A stretch of DNA of 64,000 bases from Rhyacichthys aspro (taxonomy: Eukaryota > Chordata > Actinopteri > Gobiiformes > Rhyacichthyidae): contig CM072148.1 of NCBI GenBank assembly GCA_036850595.1, positions 3,318,100 to 3,382,099 of the forward strand, in the 5' to 3' direction. Position numbers and translations under genes: made by a program. Shown piece by piece: positions 46,471 to 58,709 of this stretch. Under the pieces are notes generated by a model. It was not told the origin of the DNA. It saw nothing but the letters and a program-made list of their open reading frames with translations, and searched no databases. The number at the start of each line of letters is the position of its first letter. Position 1 is the first letter of the stretch.

Positions 46471-47369
46471 ACATCAGGAGAAATAAACAAATAATTAAAG
46501 GCAGAATGAGACCAAACCCACTTATTTAAAGACACATGAGTGGTTTGTGCTACTATGCTATGAGCTAACTTATAACCTAAAAAAGAAAAGTTTACGTATA
46601 ATGGCAGCATTCTCAGTACCTTCATTTTCCAGTGTGCATGAATACTTCTAAAAAACACTTCTAAAATAAAAATAGTTGTCCATTAAACCAATGTAGCGAA
46701 GCAATTAGCGTAGCTCTAGCGTCTAAGTGTGAATGTAAGCGCAGTGTTGAATGTTTTAGGGGCAAGTGGCGACACAAAATGGAGTAATTCTCAATTTTAG
46801 GGTCAATTATAGTTTTAGCAAGTCTTATTGGAATAAAACAGTTCGAGGAGGTACGAGAGGTGATGGGAACCAGCACAAAAGAGAACAAAAAAGCACCGCT
46901 ACTAGATTTCTGTGCTTTATGTTCTGAAAAGAAAAAGAAAAGACAGAGATTTGCCTTTTCTCTCGCTCCTGTTCACATTATATAAAACTCATCGGCAACT
47001 GGCCCAGATATGGAGCCCGTTGGATAGAAGCGTTTCTGTCAGGTTCACATTAAAGAAGTGCTCATCACGGATCAAAGACTGAGCTGTTCAAGAACGTCTG
47101 AAGTATGTAGCGTGAACGAGGCAGAAGTCGGTGGAAACTGAGAAAGGACACGCTTCACGATATTGTTTTGCATCTTAAAACCGGTCTCTGTCACAGAATC
47201 ACATTTATTTAACACAGAAGGTTCGGCATTTGAGTCCGATTCATTTGTTGATGTTGAGTTAACATCTGTTTTTCATTGATATCCAAGAAAATGGACTTGT
47301 ATTGTACAGTTTCCTTGTGTCTCTTCCACCGCTCTTCACCTTTTACCCGTTCCTAAAACTCCTAAACTC

Positions 47370-47580
47370 CTGTGTTGTTCGATCTTTCCGCGGTCTTGAG
47401 TACGACTTTAATCCATTGGTCGTTAATGTACAGCCCACACAAACCGGCGGATGCAGACGGACTGCAGCGGTAACGTGAGGCGAGGTTAATTTAATAATCC
47501 ACACGCGAGAGGGAGTCCGTGTCTGCGCCGCTGCTCAGAGCAATGTCAACATCACTAAAAGTACGAATGGAAATGAACTC
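47370..47580. promoter_or_regulatory. CpG-containing candidate regulatory block
   Basis: Unique GC-richer DNA with GACTTTAATCCATTGGTCGT near 47,404-47,423 (bicoid-like TAATCC next to an inverted CCAAT) and AGGTTAATTTAATAATCC near 47,483-47,500. No repeat homology or coding frame. Confidence 0.3.
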
Positions 47581-47589
47581 TCCATCCAT

Positions 47590-49030
47590 GACTGCATGCA
47601 CTGAATATGTCAGCAGCAATTAACTTTACACCACACAAAAGGTTCTTATGAGCTGTGTGTTGTGGCAAACAGGTACGAATCAAGTAATGTGGAAACATGT
47701 GCCACTTCACGCAGCGCTTCAGCAGGAAATCATCTCCGGAGGGTCTCGAGGGTTCAAAGGTCAGGTGTTTATCCCAGACACAGCTGCAGGAAGTGGAAGA
47801 TACTTGTACTTTTTTATTTTTTATATATCGAGGGTATAATCTGATAGAGTTTTTAAGCATTTAAGGCAGTTTTTAATGTCTGGAATCATTGGAAATCCAT
47901 TCAAAAATCAGAAATTCAATGACTTTCTACTCCAAGAACTTACAAATGTCTTGTCGTGCTCCTGGGCTCACATCTCACTGACACTCACAGTTTAATAAAG
48001 AAACTACAGCAGAAACTGTACGTCTATAATAAAATCAGACAGTTTCTGAAAGGTATTTAAATGCAATAATTCTCTGGACTGAAAACTGATGAAGCTGGAC
48101 TCTACAACAGAGCCTTTAAGATCTAACTTCCTGGATGGGTTCACGATTGTGCAGCTCTGGCTCAGGCTTTGACTTTTCAGCATTATTTTAAATGTCACGG
48201 CACTAACTTTAACTTTCAGATTAAAGCAGGAACTGTCTCCAGCCCCGACTGTTCTGCTCCTGACACTTAACACAGGACCAGAGCCAATCACAAGATCAGA
48301 CTCACATGAGCTTCTGCCAGTCTCTGCTTTTTAAAACGATTACAGTCAAAGGTCTTTATCCACACTTTCACTAAAGTCTGGACTGAGCTTCCTCGCATCA
48401 GAACTAAGTCTTTGGTTAGATGTGTTGTGGCTGTGGTCTGTTTGATGTTTTTTCGTCTGGTTCTGGTGTTTTTGTCCTTATTGCTGTGTATTTCTTGTTC
48501 TTTTGCTGCAGAACTAGAAGTCTCTGAGTCAGGCTCCATTAATTGCAGCATTGATGTCGCTTTTATTCTTTTCTGTTTTACAAACGAAATGAAATTGATT
48601 GATTCTTTTGTTAAACTTTGCTGTTTTTGTTTTTCTTTCTTTGATGGACATATTTTACCCTTATTTATGTCAATATAGACCAGACAAATAAGACATGACA
48701 TGGAGAAAGTTTGAAGAAGAATGTTTAGTGGTGGTTTTAAACTGAGTCATGTCGAAGCTATTTAAGAAACACTGCTGGGGTTTGTTAAAGAAGATTCCAC
48801 TCCACAAATGCCAAGTGCTTCCTCAAGGAGGGATTTGAAGGGTTTTCCATAAGATTTGCCTTGAGATGACTTTAGCTGCAAATAAATGCCACATAAATAT
48901 AAAATGAATTCATTCAATTTACGTTTTAAATCCAGCTTTGCATATTGAATCTTTTATTTTAATGATCCATTCACCAACAGACTTTTGTAAAAACTTAGAG
49001 AAAGAAGCTGTTTTCCACCTTTTTCTCCAA
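47590..49030. other. AT-rich sequence, no gene seen
   Basis: Opposed frames at 48,288-48,701 include a plus-strand product starting at a non-ATG codon with a long hydrophobic stretch. It looks signal-peptide-like by chance, from T/G-rich DNA. No repeat was recognised with confidence. Confidence 0.45.
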
Positions 49031-49039
49031 ACCTCAGCA

Positions 49040-49290
49040 GCTCTTTCTCGTCCTCTGCAGCTCGTCCAACTCTGTTAATTACCAACATTAGGCTTGAGTC
49101 CGTTCCATTTAGCTGTCCCGGTTCCAGGTCCGCTCCCCGCCGCTGCCCACTCGGGACTATTTAATGGAACGCAGCCATTTTAACAGTGTTGCACCTGTGC
49201 CGGTTCCGGTCCGACCCATCACAAGGAGTGCCAGCTAACGGCCCCATTGTGCATTGTAAAATAATTCAGTGTAGAAAATGGCAAGCAAGC
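49040..49290. promoter_or_regulatory. GC-richer candidate regulatory block
   Basis: CTGTTAATTACCAACATTAG near 49,072-49,091 provides homeobox motifs next to a GC-rich stretch (49,110-49,245). Non-repetitive and without a credible frame. Confidence 0.28.
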
Positions 49291-49299
49291 TTTTATTTG

Positions 49300-50470
49300 A
49301 CGATAAAAACCTTCTATTTGTGTGGTTTGAAACGCTTCATCACTCTCCATCTACCGTCCTCTATAATAACGAGGTGGAAGCGTTAGCATGAGTCATGTCT
49401 AAGGGTAAAAATACAGTACATCTAAACAATTAGCACCTTCTGAAAGCACTAAAGGATATAAGAGTTATCTGTCATGCTATGTCAATGGGAATACCAATTT
49501 ACACTCGCTCTGTTTTAACGTGGTCTGATCATGTTTGCTTTTAATTCAGCTCATGTTTCATCATATTTCTTGCATATCTCCTGAGATACTGACACATTTC
49601 ATTCTAAATGTCTGTTAGCATCTCTGTTAGCATCTACATGAATACGTGGATGGGTTATTCTACATAGATATATACTCTACTCCTTTTTTTGGCTTTATTT
49701 ACATCCAACAGAGGGACAGAGGGGGTACAAATGTGTTTTTTTTTTCTTTCTGTTGTTAATTGAAGGCCCAACAGGGGAATGAGGGAACAAAACTTTTAAT
49801 GAGAGATTAAAAAATAGAAAATACAAAACAGTAGAGTATACAACCATTTTGGAAGTGAGTCTGAGACAAAATACAAACACATTTCTGGTGCTCAACAGTT
49901 TCTATTAACAGATATATGTACATTTATTCATTCATTTATGTCTTTTTAGTGAAATGAGAACTGCATAAGTGCATAAGTTCCCTGAAAAAGTCAAAAGCTG
50001 AGATCATTAATTCAACTCAGTATTTTAAACATTTATTTCCAAGTAAATCATACACTCATTGAAAGGTCAGTGACAACAGTGTTAAAGCCTAAAACTGAAA
50101 CTAAAAGTGTTGTTTAGTGCAAGAATAAACATTTTTCCATTAATATAACACATGTACACTTGTATTTAAAATATAAATTCCCTGGTGAAGGTGTGGACTG
50201 GAATATAGTTTGAGCAGCAGGTGATGACCCGGGTTCTGCTAACTAAGAAACACTCTGAGTTTGTTCTCAAATACTTCAATTTTGGACAGAAAATAAACAC
50301 ATAATACACTGAAACATGTAAGTTCTGCAGCCAGTGTCACTTTAATGAGGGGAGTTGTCTGATATTCTTAGTTATTACTGCATGTTTTGTATTATCTCTC
50401 ATTTGCAAGGACTGACTTCATTATTAGAGCCTTGAGCTGCACATTTAAAAAATACAGAATGATAAAACTA
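49300..50470. other. AT-rich sequence, no gene or recognised repeat
   Basis: Homopolymer-rich DNA; the 66-codon minus frame at 49,695-49,895 has no domain. Nothing else was seen. Confidence 0.5.
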
Positions 50471-50479
50471 GCACCTTTG

Positions 50480-51130
50480 AGAATACTCCTAGCCCTATCG
50501 CCGTCCCATTGCCTCCGAGATCTGTACGACGAACCAATCTAGTTTAAACGTCCCGTGGGCACAGGCTGTATCCTTCAAAGACATCTCAGCGACAGCACAT
50601 CCAGTTAGCACTCGCTGAAAGCACACTCAGCCCACAATCGGATTTACACAAATGATGGCGTAAAAGGCAAAAGAAAGATGATTAAATTATAGAACAGGAC
50701 AACCTCGGGGATGGCAGCGTGTGCAGAGGAGCAAGAGTACACAAGATGTCTGCTCCGTTCAGCTCGCACAGCGGGGTTTACACGTTCAAGCGCTTTAATT
50801 AGCTCCAAGTCAAATTTACTCGGGGTGGCCGTTTGTTTTAATGGCTCCGCCGGCAGCAGGGATCGCAAACACAGCCACAGAGTTCGGAGGATTACCAGAG
50901 TTCTGTATTGGTTTGTAGCGACACGATCAGTCTCCGAGGGATCTGTAAATAAAGTCATTAAACAAACAAAAGGGCACGGCTTCACGGCACAAACGACACG
51001 AGGACACTACACAAAACCTACAGAGGCCTGCTCTTTGTGCCGGGTCAGAAACCTCTCCCAGGGTCAGGATCGAGCAGGTTTCTATTACACTCAAGGTCAA
51101 GCAGGTCAATTTTCAGTAATTCATTAGAGC
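50480..51130. promoter_or_regulatory. Candidate conserved block with a 138-codon open frame
   Basis: Unique GC-balanced sequence with CGCTTTAATTAGCTCC (homeobox motif) near 50,791-50,806. A plus-strand frame at 50,711-51,127 begins with ATG in good initiation context and overlaps a 113-codon minus frame at 50,644-50,985. The product has no recognisable domain, signal peptide or membrane segment. Open frames on both strands usually mean stop-poor noncoding DNA. I favour a conserved regulatory element over a gene. Confidence 0.3.
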
Positions 51131-51139
51131 TGAAGTAAA

Positions 51140-52600
51140 TTACACATTTGTCATTTCTCTGATTAGTTTAATCTGTTTCTATTTGTGCCTCCTGCAATTA
51201 TCTCTGATTTGTTTTTTAACTCTTTTTGTTTTCAAGCAGTCTTGTCTCTTTATTACGGGCTAACTACTAATTCAGTGTCTGATTGTCAATGCATGTGACT
51301 GGCCTTTGTATGCGCTGTTTATTAATAAAAATCCTTGATAATAAAACCTTTTCCCCCAAAGATGATTCCTATTACAACATGCTTTTCACTTTAATCCAAA
51401 TCTTTGACAATCGGACACTTTTTCTGAAGGAAATACTACAAATTTACAAATTGAGTCTTTCAAATCCACGTAAAACACAAATATTTCACAATAGATCGGT
51501 TTCAATTCTGCATCACATTTGTCACACGTCGACAAAGAAACACATCACCACCCAAATGAGGTGATATTCTTTTAGAAAAGTCGATTAAAGTGTCCCAAAG
51601 AGAATATTTAGATTCATCTGACTCACATCTCCTCAAGAAACAGCCAAAAACCTTTATTAATGAATGAATTATTATTGAATCTCTGGCCTTGAGTTTCTTA
51701 TTTCTTCAGGTTTGTGAGTGTGTTGTTGGCAGCTGACATTACGTCCCATATTTCTTTTTTTATTTTTTACTAATATAGAGCAGCCAGCCTCTAGAAATAC
51801 CCAGCTTTTAAATGCAACACATTTTGGAGGTCAAAAAGCTCGGTCTGTATTAAATTTCTCTTTAAAGTATATTCACACAGTTTGATAAATGTATTAAGTC
51901 TCTTCAGTTATTTTCCAGATACATTATTGGCTCTTCAAAATAAACTCATAAATATGGCGTGTTTGTTTGAAAAGTAATCAAGTTTATTGGTGTTAAATCG
52001 AATTAAGTTTTACAACATTAAAGTGACATACATTTTAATGCCACAGTTCAGTTTGTTTTAATGAGATGTGTGTTTTAATGTCTGTTGTCTTAGTTACTTA
52101 AATCCAACTATTAAGTAGTTTTAATTGCACAGTCTAAGTTCAATATGAGTTCATTTGAAAAGACGATCGTGTTTTTCTTTTTTTTTTTTATCTTAATGGC
52201 ATCACAAAAGATAATCTGATCCAAAAACAGATGGAAACAAAAGGAGAGGGTTACACTTCTTCATAATTACACAAATAAACCTCGATAACGTTGCTTTTAT
52301 TGGAGCCAGGCACTTATATGTTTAATTTAGTTATTTTAATTTCAACTCTTGATTAGTCGCATGTGTCTTTAAATCACAGAAGACTAATATGGAGCTACCT
52401 TTTCTCATTAAAACACACAAAATGCTGCAATATTTGAAGAAACGAGGCTTGGAAATGCAATTTAGAGAACCTAATTTGAATCATTTTAATATTTTTTTGA
52501 TAATTAGAGAGGCCCTGTTTGTAGTTTACGTTGAAAAGGTTCTTTTAAAGATATTTGTGAAGGACATGTGGGTGTATTAAACCTCCATCTCAGGGTTGTG
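51140..52600. other. AT-rich sequence, no gene seen
   Basis: Frames at 51,283-51,564 and 52,389-52,580 show no domain. There is a T-rich tract near 52,160-52,190. No repeat family was recognised. Confidence 0.5.
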
Positions 52601-52683
52601 TCCCAAATCAAACCTGTGACAGATTAGCTAATGTGTTTTTTGGCCATCTCCTTCTGTCTTTTGGCTGAACAACCTCTTTACCG

Positions 52684-52702
52684 TGACCTATGACCCTGAC
52701 CT
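52684..52702 (-). promoter_or_regulatory. Triple nuclear-receptor half-site (DR1 plus adjacent half-site)
   Basis: The minus strand reads AGGTCA, GGGTCA, T, AGGTCA, which is three tandem receptor half-sites. The last two form a perfect DR1 with one-base spacing, bound by RXR heterodimers, HNF4 or COUP-TF. The first half-site is extended 5' by AAA, as for monomeric ROR/ERR sites. It lies at the edge of a GC-richer unique stretch (52,690-52,910). Confidence 0.5.
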
Positions 52703-52709
52703 TTTCTGG

Positions 52710-52910
52710 ACACGCAACAACGAACAGATTCTTATACAGCCTTAAACTTTATTTTTCCAATACCGTAAGCGTTTTCTCCGGTCCCTGCTGCTTCAGCCAC
52801 AGCAGCCACTCCGACGCCGAGGTGTCACAACCTTTCACACGACACCTTAAACACGTCTTTGAAAAGAAGTCGAGCCACGTCTTTTCAAATTAAATCACTG
52901 TCAGGTCTCG
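52710..52910. promoter_or_regulatory. GC-richer block next to the nuclear-receptor site
   Basis: The plus frame at 52,690-52,893 has no recognisable domain. CpGs around 52,765-52,830 are retained and the sequence is unique. Possible enhancer body for the adjacent DR1 site. Confidence 0.22.
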
Positions 52911-52919
52911 GTGTGTGTT

Positions 52920-54075
52920 AAAAGTGGAGTTAAACCTCGCACCTCGACACTTTCTGACAAAATTCAATGTCACTTCTTCTTAAACAGTTCATTTTGACTC
53001 AAAAGAACTGCAGGGACACTGTCTTACGATTGAAACTAGAATCTTTACTGTCCACAGAGATGAACAAATCTTAATGATGAGAAAAAGTTTTGAGAATTTG
53101 AGTCAGTTACAGATCATTACGAGGTTTATCCAGATTCAAGGTAAGAGTTAAAGACTCACAAACTGACTTCTTCAAAAAAGTCATGAGTAAAACACTGGAA
53201 AAATCAACAAATCTGAAATCTGTGGATGATTAATACGTACTAAATGCTTGGTATCGACTAATTCTTCAGTTTTAAATTAGAAAAAAGTAAAATTTAATGT
53301 CTGATCACTTCATACACATTTATTTCTTATCAGTTTTCTGTTTTTTTCAGTTTATGATCATGATTCTTGTTCTATATAGTTTGATCAGTATTCCACAGCT
53401 GCCAATATTTACGATCAATGTTTACACTCGATGTGCCTTGCCTTTATGCCTTTATCCTTTATTATTTTTCCCGTTATGGTAGGTAGTAACAGAGGAATCA
53501 CAGATGAAAAAGGTAAATTCTATTACCCAGTCAACATTAATGGTGGATAAAACACATTAAAACAGAACAAAAGTAAAAAAAGAACACCAACAGTCACATC
53601 ATTCAGACCAAAAAGTGCTAAGTATCTTTTCTTGTCTGTTCTCATTGTGATAAAAAGCAGCAGACCATCACAAACCTGTCATTTACAGGCTTCAGGCTTT
53701 TCATAAAAGAAAAGACTGAGCTCGTCATGCTTCCCTTTGACCTGTCCTTAGCCTTTAGAGAGGGGTCAGGGGTGTGACCTTTTACCATTTATTATTCCCC
53801 CAATAAACTCGACTTCCATTTCAACAGCGCGCTCTCGTTTTCAGTGAGATGTCCATTCGTTATGGTCCGTTTTGTATGCATCATTTTAATCCTATTTTGA
53901 CTGTAATTCTATTTAATTTAATGATTACTATTTGTTAAGGCCATGTTTGTTCATACTGAATGTTATTTTTTGTGTAAACCCACCATATTTTATTATCATT
54001 ATCCTTTCAAGTCACTGTTGGATGATTGTCCTAAAGCAGCAACAACACAGTCTCAAACCCAGATTAATACCATGT
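52920..54075. other. AT-rich sequence, no gene seen
   Basis: Only short hydrophobic or low-complexity frames occur here. No repeat was recognised. Confidence 0.5.
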
Positions 54076-54079
54076 TGGG

Positions 54080-54180
54080 AATGTTTAATACCGTTCCCTT
54101 TTCTTCCTCTTTCTTCCGAGGCGTTCCCAGACCAGAGAGATATATTCCTGCAGCGTGTCCTGGGTCATGGGTCAAGTTTG
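54080..54180 (-). mobile_element. LINE ORF2 C-terminal fragment, second copy
   Basis: On the minus strand the frame reads TQDTLQEYISLVWERLGRK before a stop, which follows the fish LINE tail motif I recall as TRWRDYISxLAWERLG. The plus-strand DNA CCAGACCAGAGAGATATATT and 'cctgcagcgtgtcctgggtc' likewise recall the common fish repeat. It is too short to place in a clade. Confidence 0.55.
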
Positions 54181-54189
54181 TCCTCACAA

Positions 54190-57100
54190 ACCTCATGACC
54201 ACGCAACACAGATGTACAGTAAATCAGATTCAGACTTCCTTCTGTTACACAATAGTACTGCATTAAGACTTGATACACGGCAAACAAACTTCAACGAATA
54301 AAAGGGCAACACCTGGGATTACAAACCATACTGTCTGCATGTACTTCCATTACTTTTTTACTTTCTTTTCTTGTTTTTTATGCATTTTCTTGGACCATGT
54401 CACAGAACAAACCACTTAAATAAATCTCAGTTCTTTAATGGAAGGATTCTGTCTTTTTCTGCATCACAAGAAATTGTTTTTGAAACCTAAGAACGTGGAT
54501 TAAGGTCAGGTTTCACTCCACATTTACAATCTGAACTTGTCTTTTCTTAACTTACCTTTAAAACCTACCGCACCAGTCAACGTAGCAGCGCTCTCCTGGA
54601 ATTAAATCTTCACGTTCTCTTGGTGTTTTCATGTTGTGTTTTCTGTGCTTCCGTGCTTTTCTATTCACTGTGTTTATTGTTTTTGTCGTTCAGGTGAGTT
54701 CAGGGCGGTCCACAGTTTACACAAGTTTGAGTTCAATCTTGTACAAAAAGGCATAAATTGAACACAAGTCTAAGAGTATCCAGTGTACAGAAGACCTACT
54801 ATCACCTGCTCTCAGTTTGGTGTAATTCATGCAGTGTTTGGTTTCCTTCTTTGAGCCTACGCCGTTTGGGATAATCAACCAGGCTCAAAGGAAGCTCTCA
54901 TCTAAATCCTTAATACGTCTTTATCTCTTTCTACCCACTCGCTGTCCCTTTCATCTGTCTGACACAAACAAATTCCTACCTCACTATCAGCCGCTCAAAC
55001 AAGCCTCTGCTCTTACCTCCGTCCACGTTCCCAACTAATCACACACAGCAGCGGCTCAGAAAAGTAGGTAAACAGAGAGCTATTTGAGATTGCCTCTGTA
55101 ATTAGCCGAGAGTATGTTGCTGTAATGTGTGTGGGCATTTTAATTAGACGTGCAGACAGGTCATTTTTCATTAGAGACTTGGAACAGTCAAGATGATGCA
55201 TAGTACCTGTACATATAATCTGTAAGAATGTGCTTTTGGGATAAAAACATCTTATCCAAGACCAAATGAATGTGTAAGGAGTTCTTCTCTCCTCCTGGTG
55301 CTAATGCTAATGCTAAAAAACAACTTTTTGAAGATTAAGGGCCAGATTGACTGTGCAGCAGAATTTAGCATGAGGCGCTAATTTGTGAATGTAAGAGAAG
55401 GAGTAATCCATCCTTTTGGGACATTTACTAAGATTGTCCAGTGTGTCGGGCTCGATTGATTTCTGGTCATTTGAGTAACTTCCACACATTTATTCTCCAC
55501 CATTTGTTTGACCCGTTTAACCCAAATCCATGCACTTCCCCGCTGCTCCTCCTGCCTATTTCATGGTTTCCTTTTGAACTTTTCATGTAAATAAGTGCAT
55601 TCTCCTTCACACAAGCTTGTTCCTCATCTCTGTTTGGTCAGTGGTCTATGTTTCTCCTCAAACTTTAGAGTAATTTAGAGTAAGTGTCCAAGCAGAGACT
55701 CATCCGGCTTCGTGAGAACTCAAGTTGTTTTATCAGCTGCAAGAGTCTTCAGTATCCTTTTAGTTTTTCAAAATCACACCAATGTTTTGTGGATTAGTCT
55801 CCAGTATCTGAGGTTAGCATTGCTAGCCATGTCTCTCAAACAAACCCACACTAGCTGCACTCTCAATGTGTGCATCTATCTCACTGAATTCTTAAATTCT
55901 TCTAACACTTTATAGTAAAACATGACTCTCCTCCGACATGTCTCTGCCTCATTTTGTCTTCTGCATTTGATGTAAACAGTTTAAACCTCATTAAAGCAAC
56001 AATAGTTCATGCAATAAGTTCATTTTGACATTTTTGACATTAAACAAGGAGACTAACCCGTTTTAAGAACAAATCAAGCATACTTTACTAAACTATACCA
56101 TCCACATTTAACCAGAACCCACCAAAAGAACCCAAACTTACATTAAAGACAGAATATTTGTGGAAAGGTAACAGTTTTATATGACTTTTGTTGGAGTATT
56201 CTGAGGATGTACACCCTGAAAAGTTACATGAAGGCTAACAACTGATCGCTGGTGTCCACAGTGAGCCCATGGTCCAGACCGGTAGTTGTTTGTAGTAGTA
56301 CGTAACATATTTGTTATGTAGAGGAGTTTAGGCCAACATTCGCTGTGGCTCATAAAAGTCATCATCAGTTTAGAACTTCCACTTGTCTCTCAGGAATAAT
56401 GAACAAAAACACAATTAAATATGATTTTTACCCCAGTATAATACACATTTAAATAGATTATCAAGTCCCACGTTTTCTCACGTTCAGCAGGAAACACATC
56501 TGACTCCATTCACATCCTGGACTCCCACAGCTGGATTTAACACACAGAGCTGGAATGCAATAAATAGTATTATAAATAACCTGATATCCACGCACGTGTT
56601 AGAATAAGATGACGTTAATCCACAAATCCAATAAACGTACTGTAAGTGTAAGCATATTTGTGGAGGTTCTTAGTCATGCAGCTACCTACATACATTCCAA
56701 TTATATTCAGTCAAATGGTTGAAAACAAAGATAAAACACTATTTAATTTGATAATAGTTCGAGCGGTGCTGATAAAGGCAGTGATGATCTATAATCAATT
56801 CATTTTCAGTGGATCTATAATACTTCTTTTCCCCAAATACAAGTCTCCTGGAGCAGTTACACCACGGGTTACTTCTGGAGGATGGGGCAGAAGTAAATGG
56901 CAAGAGATTCATTCTAATGCTGTAAATGAATTACATATGAAGACGTCAGACTGAATGTCATTGACATTTGCCTCATGTAAATTCTCTTTCAAATAAATGA
57001 TGCCATAAGTGACGCGTGACTGCTGGAGGATAATGAGAGGCTCTCCTCAGGGAACCCAATTAAAATATACGTTTTACATGACATTTATCTTATCTTCATT

Positions 57101-57700
57101 AGCATGGCACCGGTGACACAGCGGAGAAAAAAACTGTACGTTAAGTGTGACGCATTTACATGTTTCCTTCGTACATTATCGAAAGTGATGTAGGAGCAGA
57201 CTCACTAATCATGTCTCCATCCAGAGGCAAACACAACCACTCCACGGCTTCTTCATTTACAAAGCAGTACCTTGTTATATTTACATCCTGAAATACGTAT
57301 TATAATGTCCATCCACAGCTCTTCTGATCAAAGTTGTCTATGTTTCAACAGGATCCTTGTTATGGTCTGGATCAGAACGGTTAAGATTCATTACCAAAAC
57401 AGCTCTGAAGCATCTCCAAAAACATTTACAGTATCTTTTAGAAAATCAAAGCCAAAGTTTCCGGTTTTAGAGATCCATGTTGCAGCTCTTGCTTTGTCAA
57501 ATAAAACATTACATTTATTGTCAACATCGCAGAACTGAAATTAAATAGTGAGTTCATAAATTGAAGGAGATTGACGCAGCTCGAACATGTTTAGCTCAAA
57601 AACCTGGAAATAGAATCTTGAACCACTACAGACTAGGATTTACTCTGTTCTTTGTGATGATTATTGGAAACACGTCCAAGTTTCTAAAAGTTCACTTCAC
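54190..57700. other. Long AT-rich stretch, no gene or clear repeat
   Basis: Frames of 60-98 codons lack domains. A mildly conserved-looking patch around 57,000-57,200 contains CCCAATTAAAATATACG and CTTCATTAGCATGGCACC, which are homeobox-like. Nothing else was recognised. Confidence 0.45.
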
Positions 57701-57729
57701 AAGGTTTATTCTGTACGTAATTGTAACGA

Positions 57730-57940
57730 ACTTTGGTGACTTAAGTCTGACTTGGACTCAACTCAGACTGATTAGAACTCATCTTGGACTCGGACACTTC
57801 TTTAGAGACTCAGACTTGGACTTAAACATATGATTATTTGACTTGACTATTTTAGTGATTCAAACTTGGACTTTGACACGACTCAGACTGGTCTTTGGTG
57901 ACTTGGACTTAAACAATCAGGACTCAAAAGTGACTAGGAC
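57730..57940 (+). repeat. Degenerate minisatellite of GACTCAGACTTGGACT-like units
   Basis: Irregular repetition of GACTTGGACT, GACTCAGACT and similar phrases runs for about 200 bp, with many substitutions and variable spacing. This type of 'gacttggactcgactc' simple repeat is common in fish. The frames at 57,561-57,833 and 57,843-58,211 read through it and gain their TWTQLRL/DLDLN phrases from it. Confidence 0.75.
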
Positions 57941-58429
57941 AAATAGTCAATATAGTCAAATAGTTTTTGTTTGTTATTTTCTTGCTGCAGTACCAAGCAT
58001 GGCCACTGGTGGAAATGACAGAGACGGAAGTACTGCACATTGTTTTGTTTACTGTAAATCTTTTGAAATAAACATCACCATCACTTTGTTTCACTTTAAA
58101 AATATTGTACTAATCTGCATCAGAAGAGCTACTAATGCACTAAAACAAACCAGACTACATACTGCCCGCAGCAGCATAAACATGTCACATTTTAAACCCA
58201 CGTTGGGGTAACTAGACGACTGACTGCATTCCATTAGGATTATTGGATTTTTGTTTCCTATGTGCCTCTTTCGCTCTGTTCTTCTCGGCGACTCCAGCTG
58301 TTGTGTTGTGGGCCATTCGTCTTCATTTAGGAGCTGTCTTTTAAAGTCACGGTCTCTTAAAGTGCTGCCGTTTTTTTTTCCACGAAAGGTTTCAAACGTA
58401 CGACAGTTTGATAAGTGGAAGTGCACGTG

Positions 58430-58700
58430 GGTTTAGACTGATCCCTGTTCCTCGCTCAAAGACATCTGCCAGTCCAGAAGTTTCCCAGCACTGCACCATT
58501 TTACTTTTTCCCCGTCTCCAGTGACATTCCCAGGACGATCAGCCTGGTGGACTCGGAGCCCCGTCGACCCCGGCAGCTGGTTCACGTCGTCTGCCGCAGG
58601 AAGCTAACGATGACCTGCGCTGGCCGAGTCCCACCGAACACGTGCACGCCATGATTGACCATATGGAAGCGTGACCCTGGGCTTACTTCATGTGGTTCTG
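58430..58700 (+). other. GC-rich block with a possible terminal exon
   Basis: An excellent acceptor-like tract CTTTTTCCCCGTCTCCAG ends at 58,521. It is followed by a 43-codon frame (58,523-58,651) that begins DIPRTISLVDSEPRRPRQLV and ends at TGA 58,652-58,654. No donor is needed if it is a last exon, but no poly(A) signal is evident nearby and I do not recognise the peptide. CACGTGCACG and CATGATTGACC motifs suggest a regulatory element as the alternative. Confidence 0.2.
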
Positions 58701-58709
58701 CTCTTAATA

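Noticed and set aside
48412..48678. Signal-peptide-like frame
   Set aside because: It starts at a TTG codon, is hydrophobic because the DNA is T/G-rich, and is opposed by a longer frame on the other strand.
50711..51127. 138-codon frame with a good ATG context
   Set aside because: The opposite strand is open too, no domain is visible, and the block looks like a regulatory element. Kept only as a weak possibility in the feature entry.
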